DNA from: Branchiostoma floridae | Taxonomy: Eukaryota > Chordata > Leptocardii > Amphioxiformes > Branchiostomatidae | Length of the DNA: 64,000 nt | NCBI RefSeq assembly: GCF_000003815.2 | Contig: NC_049979.1 | Location: forward strand, 7,220,729 to 7,284,728 | Direction: 5' to 3' | In this document: in pieces, positions 34,201-44,196 of the stretch | Layout of the letters: each line of letters starts with the position of its first letter | Numbering within the stretch: position 1 is the first letter of the stretch | Translations under genes and position numbers: made by a program | Notes under the pieces: generated by a model | Told to the model about the DNA's origin: nothing | Seen by the model: the letters and a program-made list of their open reading frames with translations, nothing else | Databases searched by the model: none

Positions 34201-36907
34201 TGACAAATAGACTGATAACTAATGCCTTGATGAATCTACACCCACAAACCCACCATCAGCATCTGTCTGATGAGTACATCTGTGGCTCTGTCCGTTATGT
34301 TGCCCACAAACACGGTGGTGGAAGGCAGTGCCTCACCCTCCTCCTCCTCACCATCAGACTCCTATTAGGACAAACAAATAAAACAGTCAATTTCTACATG
34401 ACCTATATATGCTTTTTATTTCAAACATAGCCTATCATAAAGACAGCCTTTAGTTTTGTGCACCATTTTGCAATCTCATGCATGTGGTATCTGGCTGCTG
34501 CTTACCAAAATCTAGAGGAAAATGGTAATGTTTTTAAAAAAAAAAAAAAAAAAAAACTGACAATAGCCAGATATACACCCAATGATTACAAGCTTGTTTC
34601 AAGTCAATTATGTCTGCCAAATTGACGACAGATTTCAGTACCTTTGGTTTTTCTTCCTTCTTGTCTGCCTCTTTCTTGTCGATCTGCTGTGGCTGTTGAA
34701 CAGGCTTGACAGGCATGACAGGCATTGCTGGTCTTGGGAGAAGGGTGGGCTGAAACAACATGCAGAAAATATGATGAGAAGGTACATTGGGCCACACTGG
34801 GGGTACAAAGATGAAATATACTGCGTCATCTAAAAAGCCATTTACAAGAAGCATATCTTCTCAGTTTCAGAATCTTACATGACTAATCCCAAGANNNNNN
34901 NNNNNNNNNNNNNNNNNNNNNNNNNNNNNNNNNNNNNNNNNNNNNNNNNNNNNNNNNNNNNNNNNNNNNNNNNNNNNNNNNNNNNNNNNNNNNNATATGA
35001 AGTTTAGCAATTCTCTATAATGTATTCTACCAACACAGATGAATTTTCATGGTTTCCAATATGTAAGCTTTCAACAAGCAATCATGTAGAAGAGGAACTG
35101 CTAACTTACTGCTCCAGGCACCATGCCCATTGGCGCAACCATCGGGGGACCTGTAAGAGAGCAGTAAATATAGTCGTTATCTTTTGGCTTTTTATTTTGC
35201 TAGCTCTCTGACATTTGACTATATTTCGCCTTAGATGATAAAAGTTCTAGTGCTCAGTAAAACTTTCGCTAGTTTCAGATATGTCAGATAAGTATTTCAA
35301 GTAAACAAGAAACCACAATATGATGTTTCTCATGTTCAGGACTGCCTATAATGGAATTTTGGAAGTTGAAGTTATTCTTTCTGCAGAATCATTTCTAACA
35401 TTTGTAACTTAAAGGCAATACTAATAGACTGTGGTTCAAAGATGACAGCTGGACTTTTCATTCAGACTCTATCAGAGGATCATAGAAATTAAAAGGATCA
35501 TCAAACAGTATCATCATAGTATGACTATGTACATACATAATTCCATCTAGCTTTAAAAAGCCTGTGTACCACTAAAATACCAGTAGACTATTAATAAGCT
35601 GTTAGAGAAACAAAAATTTTCTATACTACATGATGTAGTGACTATGTCTTGAAAGGTTTCATTTGATGGTTTCACTTGATAAGACTACCAGTAGAAAGCT
35701 GTTCTTGGAGCAAAGACAGAAACTTAATTAATGAAATACAAATCAGAGAGAACAGTCTTATGTACTGGAACATGTAGATAAAGCTGACACAGACAGCAAG
35801 AGGTACATCGGTATCTTCCCAAGACAGTACTGAGCATGATATAAAACTTGCTGACTGACATCCTCAGTTGGGCAATATTTCTAAACCAAGAAGTCTTAAA
35901 CTGTCAGTCACAATTACGGNNNNNNNNNNNNNNNNNNNNNNNNNNNNNNNNNNNNNNNNNNNNNNNNNNNNNNNNNNNNNNNNNNNNNNNNNNNNNNNNN
36001 NNNNNNNNNNNNNNNNNNNNNNNNNNNNNNNNNNNNNNNNNNNNNNNNNNNNNNNNNNNNNNNNNNNNNNNNNNNNNNNNNNNNNNNNNNNNNNNNNNNN
36101 NNNNTTCTTCATACCAGTCCATTTTCACACAGACAAGTGCACAATGTCAGAACACATCCCCTTGCTTTCCATGTCAGTAATGAGATTAATATCGGACCTG
36201 GACGTATGGCCTGCAAAGTCATTGGCCTGATGGCTCCGCTAGCGGTTACGATGTGGGGAGAACCTGCAAGGGGCAACATGGCGTGAGATGTGACACCAGG
36301 GCTGATGACCCCCCTCATCCTCTGATCTACGCAGGTGATAAATGGTGGGTTAGACACAGCAACCACACATTAGCAGTAACAACATTCACAGGTCAAACAA
36401 TGCTGTACATATGGGAGCAATTGAGCTTCATGCTGCAGCACCAAATATAATAATAAGTCCCAAGTTGAGTTTTTTTGTTTTTGTTTTGGTTCTCAGGATA
36501 CTACTTCAGTACTCTTCTGCTAGCTGTTTCACAAAGGTCTGTGACCAGTTGCCCCAGTTTCATACATGTGAGACAACCCAACAGTGCGCAATGCTGCATG
36601 AAGTACAATTCCCCTAATGTCAAGTGTAAGTATCAAACAATGTGTCGTGATGTCTGGGTGAGACTTTCTTCAGGGAGGGTTTTATCTGCCTTCTCTCCAC
36701 CTAAGACTGAGAAGTGGAAGCTAGAAAGGGTTAGTTACAATGCCTGGCGGCATCACAGTGTTTACCTGATGGGTGTTAGACAAGACTGGGGTACTCACCT
36801 GGCGGCAGGGGGTTAAATGCTCCAAAATGAGCTGGTGGGGGCATACCAGGAGGCATGGGGGGCATGCCCATGCCAGGGGGACGGTTCATGGGGGGAGGGA
36901 ACGACAT
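23063..36907 (-). CDS. RBM25: RBM25, RNA-binding protein with RRM, RE/RD-rich region and PWI domain
   Basis: Exons (minus strand, high to low): 36799-36907, optional 36198-36263 or 36198-36326, 35110-35150, 34642-34749, 34254-34361, 33939-33996, 33144-33319, 32785-32911, 32576-32649, 32209-32292, 29245-29435, 28157-28316, 27642-27731, 27254-27327, 26660-26810, 26250-26372, 25730-25934, 24943-25226, 23979-24077, 23435-23482 and 23063-23155 (stop TAG). All phases agree; about 800 residues without the optional exon (human about 843). It starts MSFPPPMNRPPGMG as in vertebrate RBM25. RRM: TVFVGNI and FGFCEY. Long RE/RD tract, then a C-terminal PWI (KPWINKKIVEYIGEEE). RBM25 is a nuclear spliceosome-associated regulator of splice-site choice. 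Upstream 5' UTR exons are likely at 36908-36994 and near 38749-38850. Confidence 0.93.
24585..24914. mobile_element. 330-bp hAT-like element beside an RBM25 splice site
   Basis: Ends CAGGCTTTTAGCTAGG and CCTGGCTAAAAGCCTG are inverted with one mismatch. The flanking octamers caaactgt and cactctgt agree at six of eight positions, in keeping with a worn hAT target duplication. It ends 28 bp from the donor of the exon at 24943-25226. Confidence 0.75.
26447..26570 (+). mobile_element. foldback/hammerhead-like retroelement fragment
   Basis: A perfect 11-bp inverted pair, cttctcaccgc (26447-26457) and gcggtgagaag (26487-26497), precedes the boxes CTGACGA (26518-26524) and GAAAC (26543-26547), followed by a GTA triplet. 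The boxes fit the CUGANGA...GAAA hammerhead core. Stem II is only partly paired. Confidence 0.45.
27254..29435 (-). CDS. RBM25: RBM25 central RE/RD-rich region
   Basis: Exons 29245-29435, 28157-28316, 27642-27731 and 27254-27327 encode Arg/Glu and Arg/Asp repeats, then RLKAWETRERRKTREY and KEFLEDYDDERDDPKYY, which match vertebrate RBM25. This charged helical region mediates nuclear-speckle localisation and splicing-factor contacts. A second in-frame donor extends the first of these exons to 29209. Confidence 0.9.
27351..27552. mobile_element. CpG-rich 202-bp MITE-like repeat
   Basis: Ends TGTAAATGCA (27351-27360) and TGCATTTACA (27543-27552) are perfect inverted repeats. The interior is packed with ttcgcggt and ccgcgaa motifs in both orientations, far richer in CpG than the flanking intron of RBM25. 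Confidence 0.65.
28029..28153 (+). mobile_element. foldback-family copy, degraded core
   Basis: Carries ccatatccagttgcttgagtaact and a dtgtctaacct end in the orientation opposite to the copies at 12238 and 50822. The first box reads CTGACAA (mutated); the second is intact GAAAC. Confidence 0.5.
28367..28667. mobile_element. 301-bp hAT-like element
   Basis: Ends CAGAGTTCTAGCCAGC and GCTGGCTAGAAACCTG are inverted with two mismatches. The interior shares tacattttgagg.g.aaatt-type sequence with the element at 24585-24914, so both probably belong to one family. No clear target duplication was seen. Confidence 0.6.
29436..32208 (-). other. large RBM25 intron
   Basis: 2.8-kb intron between the exon at 32209-32292 (phase 0 end) and the RE/RD exon. 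No exon or mobile element was recognised. Confidence 0.7.
33144..36907 (-). CDS. RBM25: RBM25 N-terminal part: Pro/Met-rich leader and RRM
   Basis: The Pro/Met-rich leader (36799-36907, 35110-35150, 34642-34749) is followed by an acidic hinge and an RRM spread over 34254-34361, 33939-33996 and 33144-33319. RNP2-like TVFVGNI and RNP1-like AFGFCEY are present, with STLRALRLLHDWQLGDKKL after them. KCGTVLSWKRVQGATGKLQ matches the vertebrate RRM loop closely. Confidence 0.92.
34895..34994. other. assembly gap (100 N)
   Basis: Exactly 100 N, probably a placeholder of unknown size, between two RBM25 exons. A small exon could be hidden here. Confidence 0.99.
35920..36104. other. assembly gap (185 N)
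   Basis: 185 N lie in the RBM25 intron next to the optional exon at 36198-36326. A further leader exon could be hidden here. Confidence 0.99.
36198..36326 (-). CDS. RBM25: RBM25 optional exon (66 or 129 nt, phase 1-1)
   Basis: A minus-strand stretch encodes MRGVISPGVTSHAML, then AGSPHIVTASGAIRPMTLQ, in keeping with the Pro/Met/Ile leader. Two acceptors work: ccttgcag before 36263 and cctgcgtag before 36326. Both lengths are multiples of three and enter and leave in phase 1, as needed between 36799-36907 and 35110-35150. The donor CCAG|gtccga is weak. Confidence 0.5.
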
Positions 36908-38748
36908 CTTTCCCGTCAGGTCCACCCTTCCTGTCCTTGCCCGAGGGTCTTCTGGTTTCAGCAAAGTACTCTCACTGTATCACTCCCCAGCAACCTGGAC
37001 AGAAGTATGCACATGATTTGATCAGCACAACTTGAAACATGAACCGTTATAGCAGGACTTAGTATAGAGATTGGTGTCGTTGTTTTAACTGGGATACTGT
37101 GATTAAAAAAACCCTAATAATTCTGTGCTTTCACTTTCAAAGATACTAGTGCAAATACAATGTACATAATCTGCATTTCAAATGAAGAAGGCTGGGAAAA
37201 AGGATTCTGCTCATGATTGCTACAAAGTCAAACTCAAAGTGTGTTAATTGAGTGTTTCGGTGTATGAATATTTGCTGAAGTGTAAGGGTTTTTTCCAGCA
37301 AGAAGGGTGTGTCAATAATATATAATTAACGTTATATGTGAAATGCTGAATAATTAAAACAAACAACAAAGGCAAAACAAGAGTCTGAAAACTCAAACCT
37401 GCTTGAAATATTTCGTTTTGTGATGGTGCGTATGGTGTGTCGTGGGGTGATATGGTTTGACGTTTGGCAAAATTATTCCATCATTGTTCTTATATAATGT
37501 ACCTATAGTAAACGGTGAGATCTAAAACTACACCTTCTTAGTGACCTCACCTTTTCATTTTTATTTCCTATTATATACACCTGCACCTGGCACATATCCC
37601 TATGTGTATATAATGGTTCATTCCATACAGAGGTGACAGGGATGGTCACAGTTACTAGTACTCCTAGACTAATATATTTTTCAAACAACCACAAAACTGC
37701 CACAAACTGATATACATGTATACCCCAAAACATCAAAAACCAAAAACAGGACCTCCATTTTTCATGGAGGTAACATTCACTTTGCAGATGTACATTGCAT
37801 ACAACCTGATGAATGTAACACTTTTGAAGAAGATGCTAGGAGGTGTAGAAGGTACCATAATGACTGCAGGACACTGAAACTAAACACTAATTGCACTCAG
37901 CTGGTGCGGGTGTGCTGCATCCAGCCTAAACAAACTGACCTCATTTTTCAGGTCAACCATAGGACCACCAAAGGGCTTTCTCTTGGGCATTGTAACTCAA
38001 AACTAATAGCCCCCAGCTGCCTTACATTCTATTACTGGGATCACTGGACTACTCTGACATGATGGGGGTGTAAAAATTTTTTTAAAAACGAACCACAAAA
38101 CAACAACAAACTTCTAATCTACTTAATAGCACAATAGGTCACACACTCTATCCCCATAGCAAAGGAAATCGCAATCCATCCAGACGTTCTAAAGATATCG
38201 GTCCGGAATCACAAAGATCCCTACCAGAAACAGTACCTGCTTTTCTCAAGCAGGTAATAATTCTCTGTAGTAATAATTATTCTTATTCTTAATTGTAAAA
38301 CAACAGGTTCATGCCCGCTTTACATGTAGGCCCTTTTTCCAAGTGTAGGCAAAGAAGTGTCAAGAGCAGATTATTTTCATGGAAATTTATAAAATGGACT
38401 TGCACTACACTACAGTAAAGGCCAACACAAAGACATACAAAATTATTCTACAGGAAGTTAGTTTCTTAACTTTGCGCCGCGATTATCCTAATGTTCAATT
38501 TTGTAAAATAAAAAGGTCTGATAGCATAAATGTCATTCATCAACTGGTTTTCTGGCCCTACGTGTAGATAATTTGTTTGTAGACAATTATCTCAATGGCG
38601 ATACATAATGGGTATGGCGCCCAACAAGGCCACGCCATGCGACACAAACCGGGCCGACTTTCACTAACATAGTTCCCCTTCCATCGGCCATACACGCACG
38701 CCATCTATCCGATAACAACACAGAAAATTCGCAACTCCATCCACTAAC

Positions 38749-38880
38749 CTCTGGAACTGCAAACGCAGCGGAATTTCAGGAAATATGTGACCAAATTCTT
38801 CTCCAATGTTGACTACGCAGACCACTGCCTCCATCCACGGAAATATTTTTACCAAAATGGCGGCGGATTTCCACCTCAGC
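38749..38880 (-). promoter_or_regulatory. probable RBM25 first (non-coding) exon and promoter
   Basis: A donor-like CAGAG|gttagt at 38749-38748 on the minus strand lies downstream of AAAATGGCGGC (38854-38864), a YY1-type element often found at transcription starts. The 36908-36994 stretch has an acceptor ttctgtccag, so the first intron would be about 1.75 kb. This is an inference from motifs. Confidence 0.4.
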
Positions 38881-39376
38881 CTCGTTTTCATGCAAGTTGA
38901 TCACTTCATTTTTTTCAAAAAACGTTAAAATTCTGTCTTTTCTATGCATAAAAGGTATTAAAATTCTTAAATTAAAAATTTGAACTTAAATAGATATATT
39001 TCATCTACTTTTGATAAATTATTGGAGCGGGGTCAGAGTTCGAGAAGACTAAATGCACATCTTGTTCCCAGAGCAGCTTGTACAAAATGTATTTATTCTC
39101 ACTGAATGACGTAAATAAATTCCTGGGAACGAGATTGTGAGATGGTCTGCAACCGTCTGCCCTCCCTCACATCACTGCAGACAGAAAACAGCAGAGGACA
39201 GGTTTGCGTCGTAGTTCCTTACCTCACAGTCACACCCATGGATTCCCTGTTGTAAGGGAGAGGAGAGGTGTATAAAGAAGGGGTTGATCGTGATCTATTT
39301 AGTGCACTCTGATACTATTCGTTACATTTCGCAGGAACAGGAAGTGGTGTACAGCTCAGTAGTGCTTGTGTTCGCC
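38881..39376. promoter_or_regulatory. head-to-head promoter region of RBM25 (-) and the RWD-like/RING gene (+)
   Basis: About 0.5 kb separates the RBM25 start region from the RING gene. tataaa at 39271-39276 lies about 100 bp before the chosen ATG and could place the plus-strand start near 39300. An acceptor-like ttacatttcgcag at 39336 allows a spliced 5' UTR instead. Confidence 0.4.
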
Positions 39377-40360
39377 ATGTCATTCATTGAGGCTGAGCTT
39401 GCCGAGATCAAGGACAAGCTAACTACTCAGGTGGAAGGCACCCGTATTATCCAATGTCATCCTGCTCTTGTTGCTGTGGACATCATGAAGACCAAGTACA
39501 AACAGATGATAGCCAGGTTCCAGTTCCCAGAAGGCTATCCAGATGTTCCCATCTTGATAGAACTACAGAGCAAGACATTGTCCCTAAAGTTGTGTGATGG
39601 GCTGTGTAAGGTGTGTGAAGCTGAGGCCAAGAAAATCCTGGGCAAGAAACAGATCTTACACGTTGTTTCCTTTCTGCGCACGTTCTTGGATGAAAACCCC
39701 TTCACAGTTTGCAGCGACGAGCTCAGCTTCATCAAGAAAGATCTGGTGACCTCCACTGATGAAATAAAGACTAAGCATAAGTCAGGAGTAATCATACTTA
39801 AAATAAATGAGGGCGGTTACTTCATGCATGTCCACTTGACTGTCCCTAACGAATATCCAACAAATCAAGTTGAGATAGAGAACAAAGCCTGCAACTTCCC
39901 AGCGCTGTTCGTGATGACGTTCTTGGGGCAGGCGACAGAGATGGCTCGCCAATGTACGGAACCTCCACTCAGGAAGAAACCAAAAGATCCACCCTTTGAG
40001 CCAACTCCCTCGCTAAGGATCGTAGCGGAACACTTGGTCAAGTCAGTCAGGAGATATCCTCACGAGTGCTGTCCTCTATGTAAAGAGCGAGCGCTACCCG
40101 AAGACCCGAAAGATGTCATAACTAGTGGTTCAAACATGAAGTACGTGGAACGGGTGTATTGTGGCCACGCCTTTCACTATGGCTGCCTGAATAAGTATCT
40201 AAAGACGCCCCCTTTTGAAGGTGGGAAAAAGTGCCCCGACTGTGGTAAACGTGTCTACCACGACAAGTGGAAGGTAACCCCTGAGCTGGCAGAGGCGAGA
40301 TGGGCGCACAAAGAGGCGAAGAGAAGGGAGCTGGATGAAGTCATGGACTTTCTAGAGTGA
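39377..40360 (+). CDS. intronless RWD-like and RING-H2 protein (putative E3 ubiquitin ligase)
   Basis: Single exon, 327 residues, stop TGA at 40358-40360. The frame is open further up (ATG at 39284), but MSFIEAELAEIKDKL at 39377 begins the first domain, so I start there. Residues about 5-115 look like an RWD domain (FQFPEGYPDVPILIEL). About 115-200 may be a second, divergent RWD (HLTVPNEYPTNQVEIE). The C-terminal RING-H2 has Cys232, 235, 262, His264, 267, Cys270, 286, 289, then a charged helix ending EVMDFLE. RWD domains bind E2 enzymes or related partners, so a ubiquitin ligase role is likely. It is not an RBR protein like RNF14, nor an obvious RNF25 or FANCL. Lack of introns beside intron-rich genes suggests an old retrocopy. 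Confidence 0.85.
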   Translation: MSFIEAELAEIKDKLTTQVEGTRIIQCHPALVAVDIMKTKYKQMIARFQFPEGYPDVPILIELQSKTLSLKLCDGLCKVCEAEAKKILGKKQILHVVSFLRTFLDENPFTVCSDELSFIKKDLVTSTDEIKTKHKSGVIILKINEGGYFMHVHLTVPNEYPTNQVEIENKACNFPALFVMTFLGQATEMARQCTEPPLRKKPKDPPFEPTPSLRIVAEHLVKSVRRYPHECCPLCKERALPEDPKDVITSGSNMKYVERVYCGHAFHYGCLNKYLKTPPFEGGKKCPDCGKRVYHDKWKVTPELAEARWAHKEAKRRELDEVMDFLE

Positions 40361-41401
40361 CGCTCATGCTTTGTCAGATATTCAAATTGCAGAGAAATGA
40401 TAGTATCACTGAGCACGATGCATAGTATTTTTAAACCAATTGCTTTAGACGCTGTCTCTTGCTTAGCTGAAATATGTTTTTACAGAAATGTTCGTGTTGG
40501 GACTATACACAGTGTATATTGTATACAGCATGTGGTTGCTAGTGTGAGGTATTGTATTTATAAGTAAACCTCAGTATAGAAATGGTGGTCTTACACATCA
40601 ATATATTGTTTCAACAAATGATTGTGAATGAACTTCAAGAATAATGGAATATATAGAGATTGGGAGATAAATGTTACAAGGGTATGAATATGAGTGTCAG
40701 AGCAATTGTCCATATACTTGTATGTTTTGTAAGCAATTACAAAAATTACATTGTGTTTTTCCGTAATTGGAAATATGGTACACTTGGATATGACAACTGT
40801 ACTTTTGTTACTTCAGTCAGTTGGACTACCATTTAATACTGTGACATTTGTTCACCATTTACTCAAGTCAAAGCATGGAAAAAATATTGCATGGAATGCT
40901 GGGAGTATGCAATATTAGATAATTTTAACACCATATTTACTGTAGTAAGTTTCAGTCAGTAGTTCTTGGCTACTGTGGATCTGTATGGTAAGAGCAGCCA
41001 AAGTCATTGCAATGAAATTAAAAAATTTGTTCTTTGCCAAACTTAATGCTTACCTATAGAGATGTGTATCATACTTGTGTAATTTCATTCTCCTTCTATG
41101 CTTTCATAAATGTATAAGATACCATGAAGGTATAAAGGGTTCGAGGGAAGTTTCTCATAGTGTATCTGCCCACAATGAGTGATCATTTGGGCCACAGATA
41201 TTTGGAATATAGTCATTTAGTGCCTGGGCCTGAGCATGGTCTTTGATCTATTGTTTTTCAAGTTTCAACATTCATTTTTTTGGAAAATGTCACCTGATCA
41301 AAACAACATTTGTTTGGTGGTGTTTTCACCTCACATGCCTAGTGAAACATAGGGCAGAACATGTCCTTGCTGTTTATGTAATTACGTTTTTTATACGTTT
41401 A

Positions 41402-41566
41402 TGAAGGTTAGACATCCAGGTAAGCAATATTCAAATACAATTCAATCTCTACAACTGGATGAAAAACGGATTTTATGCTGAAGAAGAGTGATGGATGTCA
41501 CTCGAAACGTCCGGAAGTAAATATCCGTTTTTTTATCCAGTTGTAGAGATTGAATTGTATTTGAAT
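41402..41566 (+). mobile_element. foldback element with intact hammerhead-like core
   Basis: Arms of about 43 bp (41430-41471 and 41523-41565) are nearly perfectly complementary. Between them lie CTGAAGA (41478-41484), a perfect 6-bp stem GAGTGA/TCACTC (41486-41491 and 41498-41503), GAAAC (41504-41508), a short AC...GT stem and GTA (41517-41519). This is the order of a type I hammerhead ribozyme: CUGANGA, stem II, GAAA, stem III, UH. The left flank ggttagacatccaggta links it to the other copies. Confidence 0.65.
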
Positions 41567-43449
41567 TATGTTTTTTATGTATACAAATTGATAGCCTTTT
41601 ACCCAGGGTACCACACCATCCTTCATTTATAATATGTTTAGATTTTGATTGTTGAAAGTGCAGTCCTGAATCAAATCCCCTTGTGATGGCTAAGAACAAA
41701 CTCAGTTGCCCAAAGAATTATACATTGGTAGCCTCACAGTTGAGCCCCTGGTTCCAATTACTAGTAGTTGGTAACTTAGAGACTTGGTTCAATTCTGGTA
41801 GAGAATCTCTGTTGGGGCTGCAGCAGCCTTTTGGAAGAGAGGTAAAATGGTGGTCCCCTGATGGAGGTGCCCATGTTTATAATAATATAATAATCACCAG
41901 GTGTATTTTGCCAGCCAGTAGGTACCCATTATGAGTAATGAGGCTGATTAACGTGGTCGAGGCACCTCCTCGAGCACGGGACCCCTATGGGGAAGGGTTA
42001 AGTAACCTCTCTCTTTTAAGAAATGTACACTGCTACTGAAACAACAAGGAAACTTGTTGCCCTTTGTGCCACTTGTCACTTCAAGGATCTGCATGGTATG
42101 AACAGACAAACATTCTCAAATGGACTTGTTGTTTTGCTGATGTTGATTGTTTGGGGATCTGATAAATAAGCAGACAAAAACAATATCAAGTTTGATGTAA
42201 TCATGACTACTTTAATTCATATGCAAGGAGCAAATAGTGGAATGCTGCAAGTTCATATCCTCTTTTGTTCCACATCCTTCCACAAAGATAACCTGGTACC
42301 TGCTATGGCTATATTTAAAGCATGTGATAACATCATGTATTACATTGTAAGTCCTATTCGTTGTTTTCATAGACAGTAATATACCACTATGTTCACTCAG
42401 TAATAATCTCTTGGACTAAAACTTGGCAAACCTTCATAGCTTTCTTACTGCACGTGAGAAATGTGATATGGCAAAGTTTGTAATGATGGTACAGCAACAC
42501 ATGGAAATGTGTTGGAACATACAAGAAGTTTTCCACAGTAAGGCGAAACCTTTACTTATTACTCTCGTTAGATGTATTTACATGATATGTGTACTGACAC
42601 AACTGACAGGAATAATCTTAACTGCAGCAATGCTAGCCCTTTATAAAGCTGGTGCCAGCCACTGCAAAAGGCCTCTGGTACTATAGGCTGATTTATGAAT
42701 GCTTGCTTGCACTGGGACGAAACAAAAGACTGACCTTACTTCCTTACTTTTGCAATCATTTTTAGACATTTCATCATTGCCACAGTACCACATTGGTCTC
42801 TAACTGTTTGCCTGTCTTTATAACAGCAGTACCATTTTGAACATTAAGACATGTACCTTCCCATCTTCTCAGTTCCCTGAAGGCCATGCCATTTCTTCTA
42901 TTCCGCCCACAAATTTTATGAATCTTGAACCGAACCCTTTTGCCGATCAAAATACAGGAAACATGAATCTCGGCATTGCCTTGGTCCTTGTATGATCAAA
43001 AAGCTTAGGAGAATTAAAATCAACAAAAAGCAAACTGTGGTAGCCATACAAGGGATCGCTGTTGTTGTTTATATCCGGGGTAATACGATTGGTGCCTACC
43101 GGGACGTCAGCAGATTGGATTGAAAATTGATATTTAAATTAGCAGATCAAATTACTGGTTAAGATGTACATCAATCTTTTGCCAAACACCTGCTTTTTGC
43201 CTACCACTACGTCACCGTGACATCATCGCGATCGCTCGTATAGTAAGTGTGTTTTGGTCCGGTAGGCATGGATAAATATGGGAATGATAGCTACTGCCTT
43301 ACTTGAAGAGAAAGCAAGTAACAAATTGATGCTATTCTATTTGCATGCACCCCACAGCCAACAACATACTTGGTGCTTCAGCAAATGTGTCTAGTTTTCT
43401 ACAAGTTTGGATTCTAAGTTTGTCAATGAAGTTGAGACTTCTAGGTAAT

Positions 43450-43545
43450 AAGATTCGCTAAATATCAGTTGCTCAAGCAACTGGATATGATTTTGGAAAC
43501 GATCAGGTGTTTTAGGTAGCATCGACTTTGGTCAGTGTCACTGGA
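43450..43545 (-). mobile_element. foldback-family copy, degraded core
   Basis: Shares cagttgctcaagcaactgga and tatgattttggaaacg with the copies at 12238 and 50822. The core boxes are mutated. Confidence 0.5.
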
Positions 43546-44190
43546 TTCTTAGTTGTTAATCTCTGCAGTTCTTTCTCAATTACCGACATGTAAGTCATTC
43601 ACTGCAGATTAATATACACAACGTACAGTGGGTAGAACTAATATATAATGTATCAATGTACTACTGATACTACTGTAAGTTGTGCTTGCTTTTCACATCT
43701 TTGCACTAATTACATAGACTTGTCTACATCTTGAATAAGTGGTAAAAAACAAAAACATATGATTCCTAGCTTTGTGGTCAGTACATGTACGTCTCATAAT
43801 TATGATACTAAACATCATACTTCTAACAAAAGTGGTTCAAAGTCTCATGTACAAGTATATACAAATAAGTCTGCAAAACTAGTACAAATACTATACAAAC
43901 AGTACAAACACTTCTATTCTTGGCCATGAAGCATATATTAAGCAATTCTGACTCATTCTGATCACTACCACATGACACTTGACACAACTAATGAGTACAG
44001 AATCCTAACATTTAATTCCTTACTGACCATGAATTATTGCACGCTATTACATTGGCTTCTTACTGTGCGACAACATTCGACCTATTGTCAAAGCAAGGGT
44101 TTGGGGGCTTTCATTGAAACCATGGCCAGACAAAAAACTGTCTTCAAATCCACGTTTTAGTGTGAATTTTTCTTTTAGACATCCACAAAC

Positions 44191-44196
44191 TTTATT
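44191..44196 (-). terminator. AATAAA poly(A) signal candidate for PLCB4
   Basis: TTTATT on the plus strand. It would give a 3' UTR of about 1.5 kb after the PLCB4 stop at 45736. Confidence 0.35.

Noticed and set aside
37940-37990. 17-codon minus-strand exon-like stretch (MPKRKPFGG...) ending at GAG|gtcagt
   Set aside because: Joined to the RBM25 exon at 36994 it meets a stop after four codons, so at most a short upstream ORF.
42423-42686. 87-codon plus-strand frame
   Set aside because: No recognisable domain and isolated in a tail-to-tail intergenic region.
43093-43268. weak inverted pair around a GC-richer patch
   Set aside because: Only 11-12 bp arms, no target duplication; not enough to call an element.
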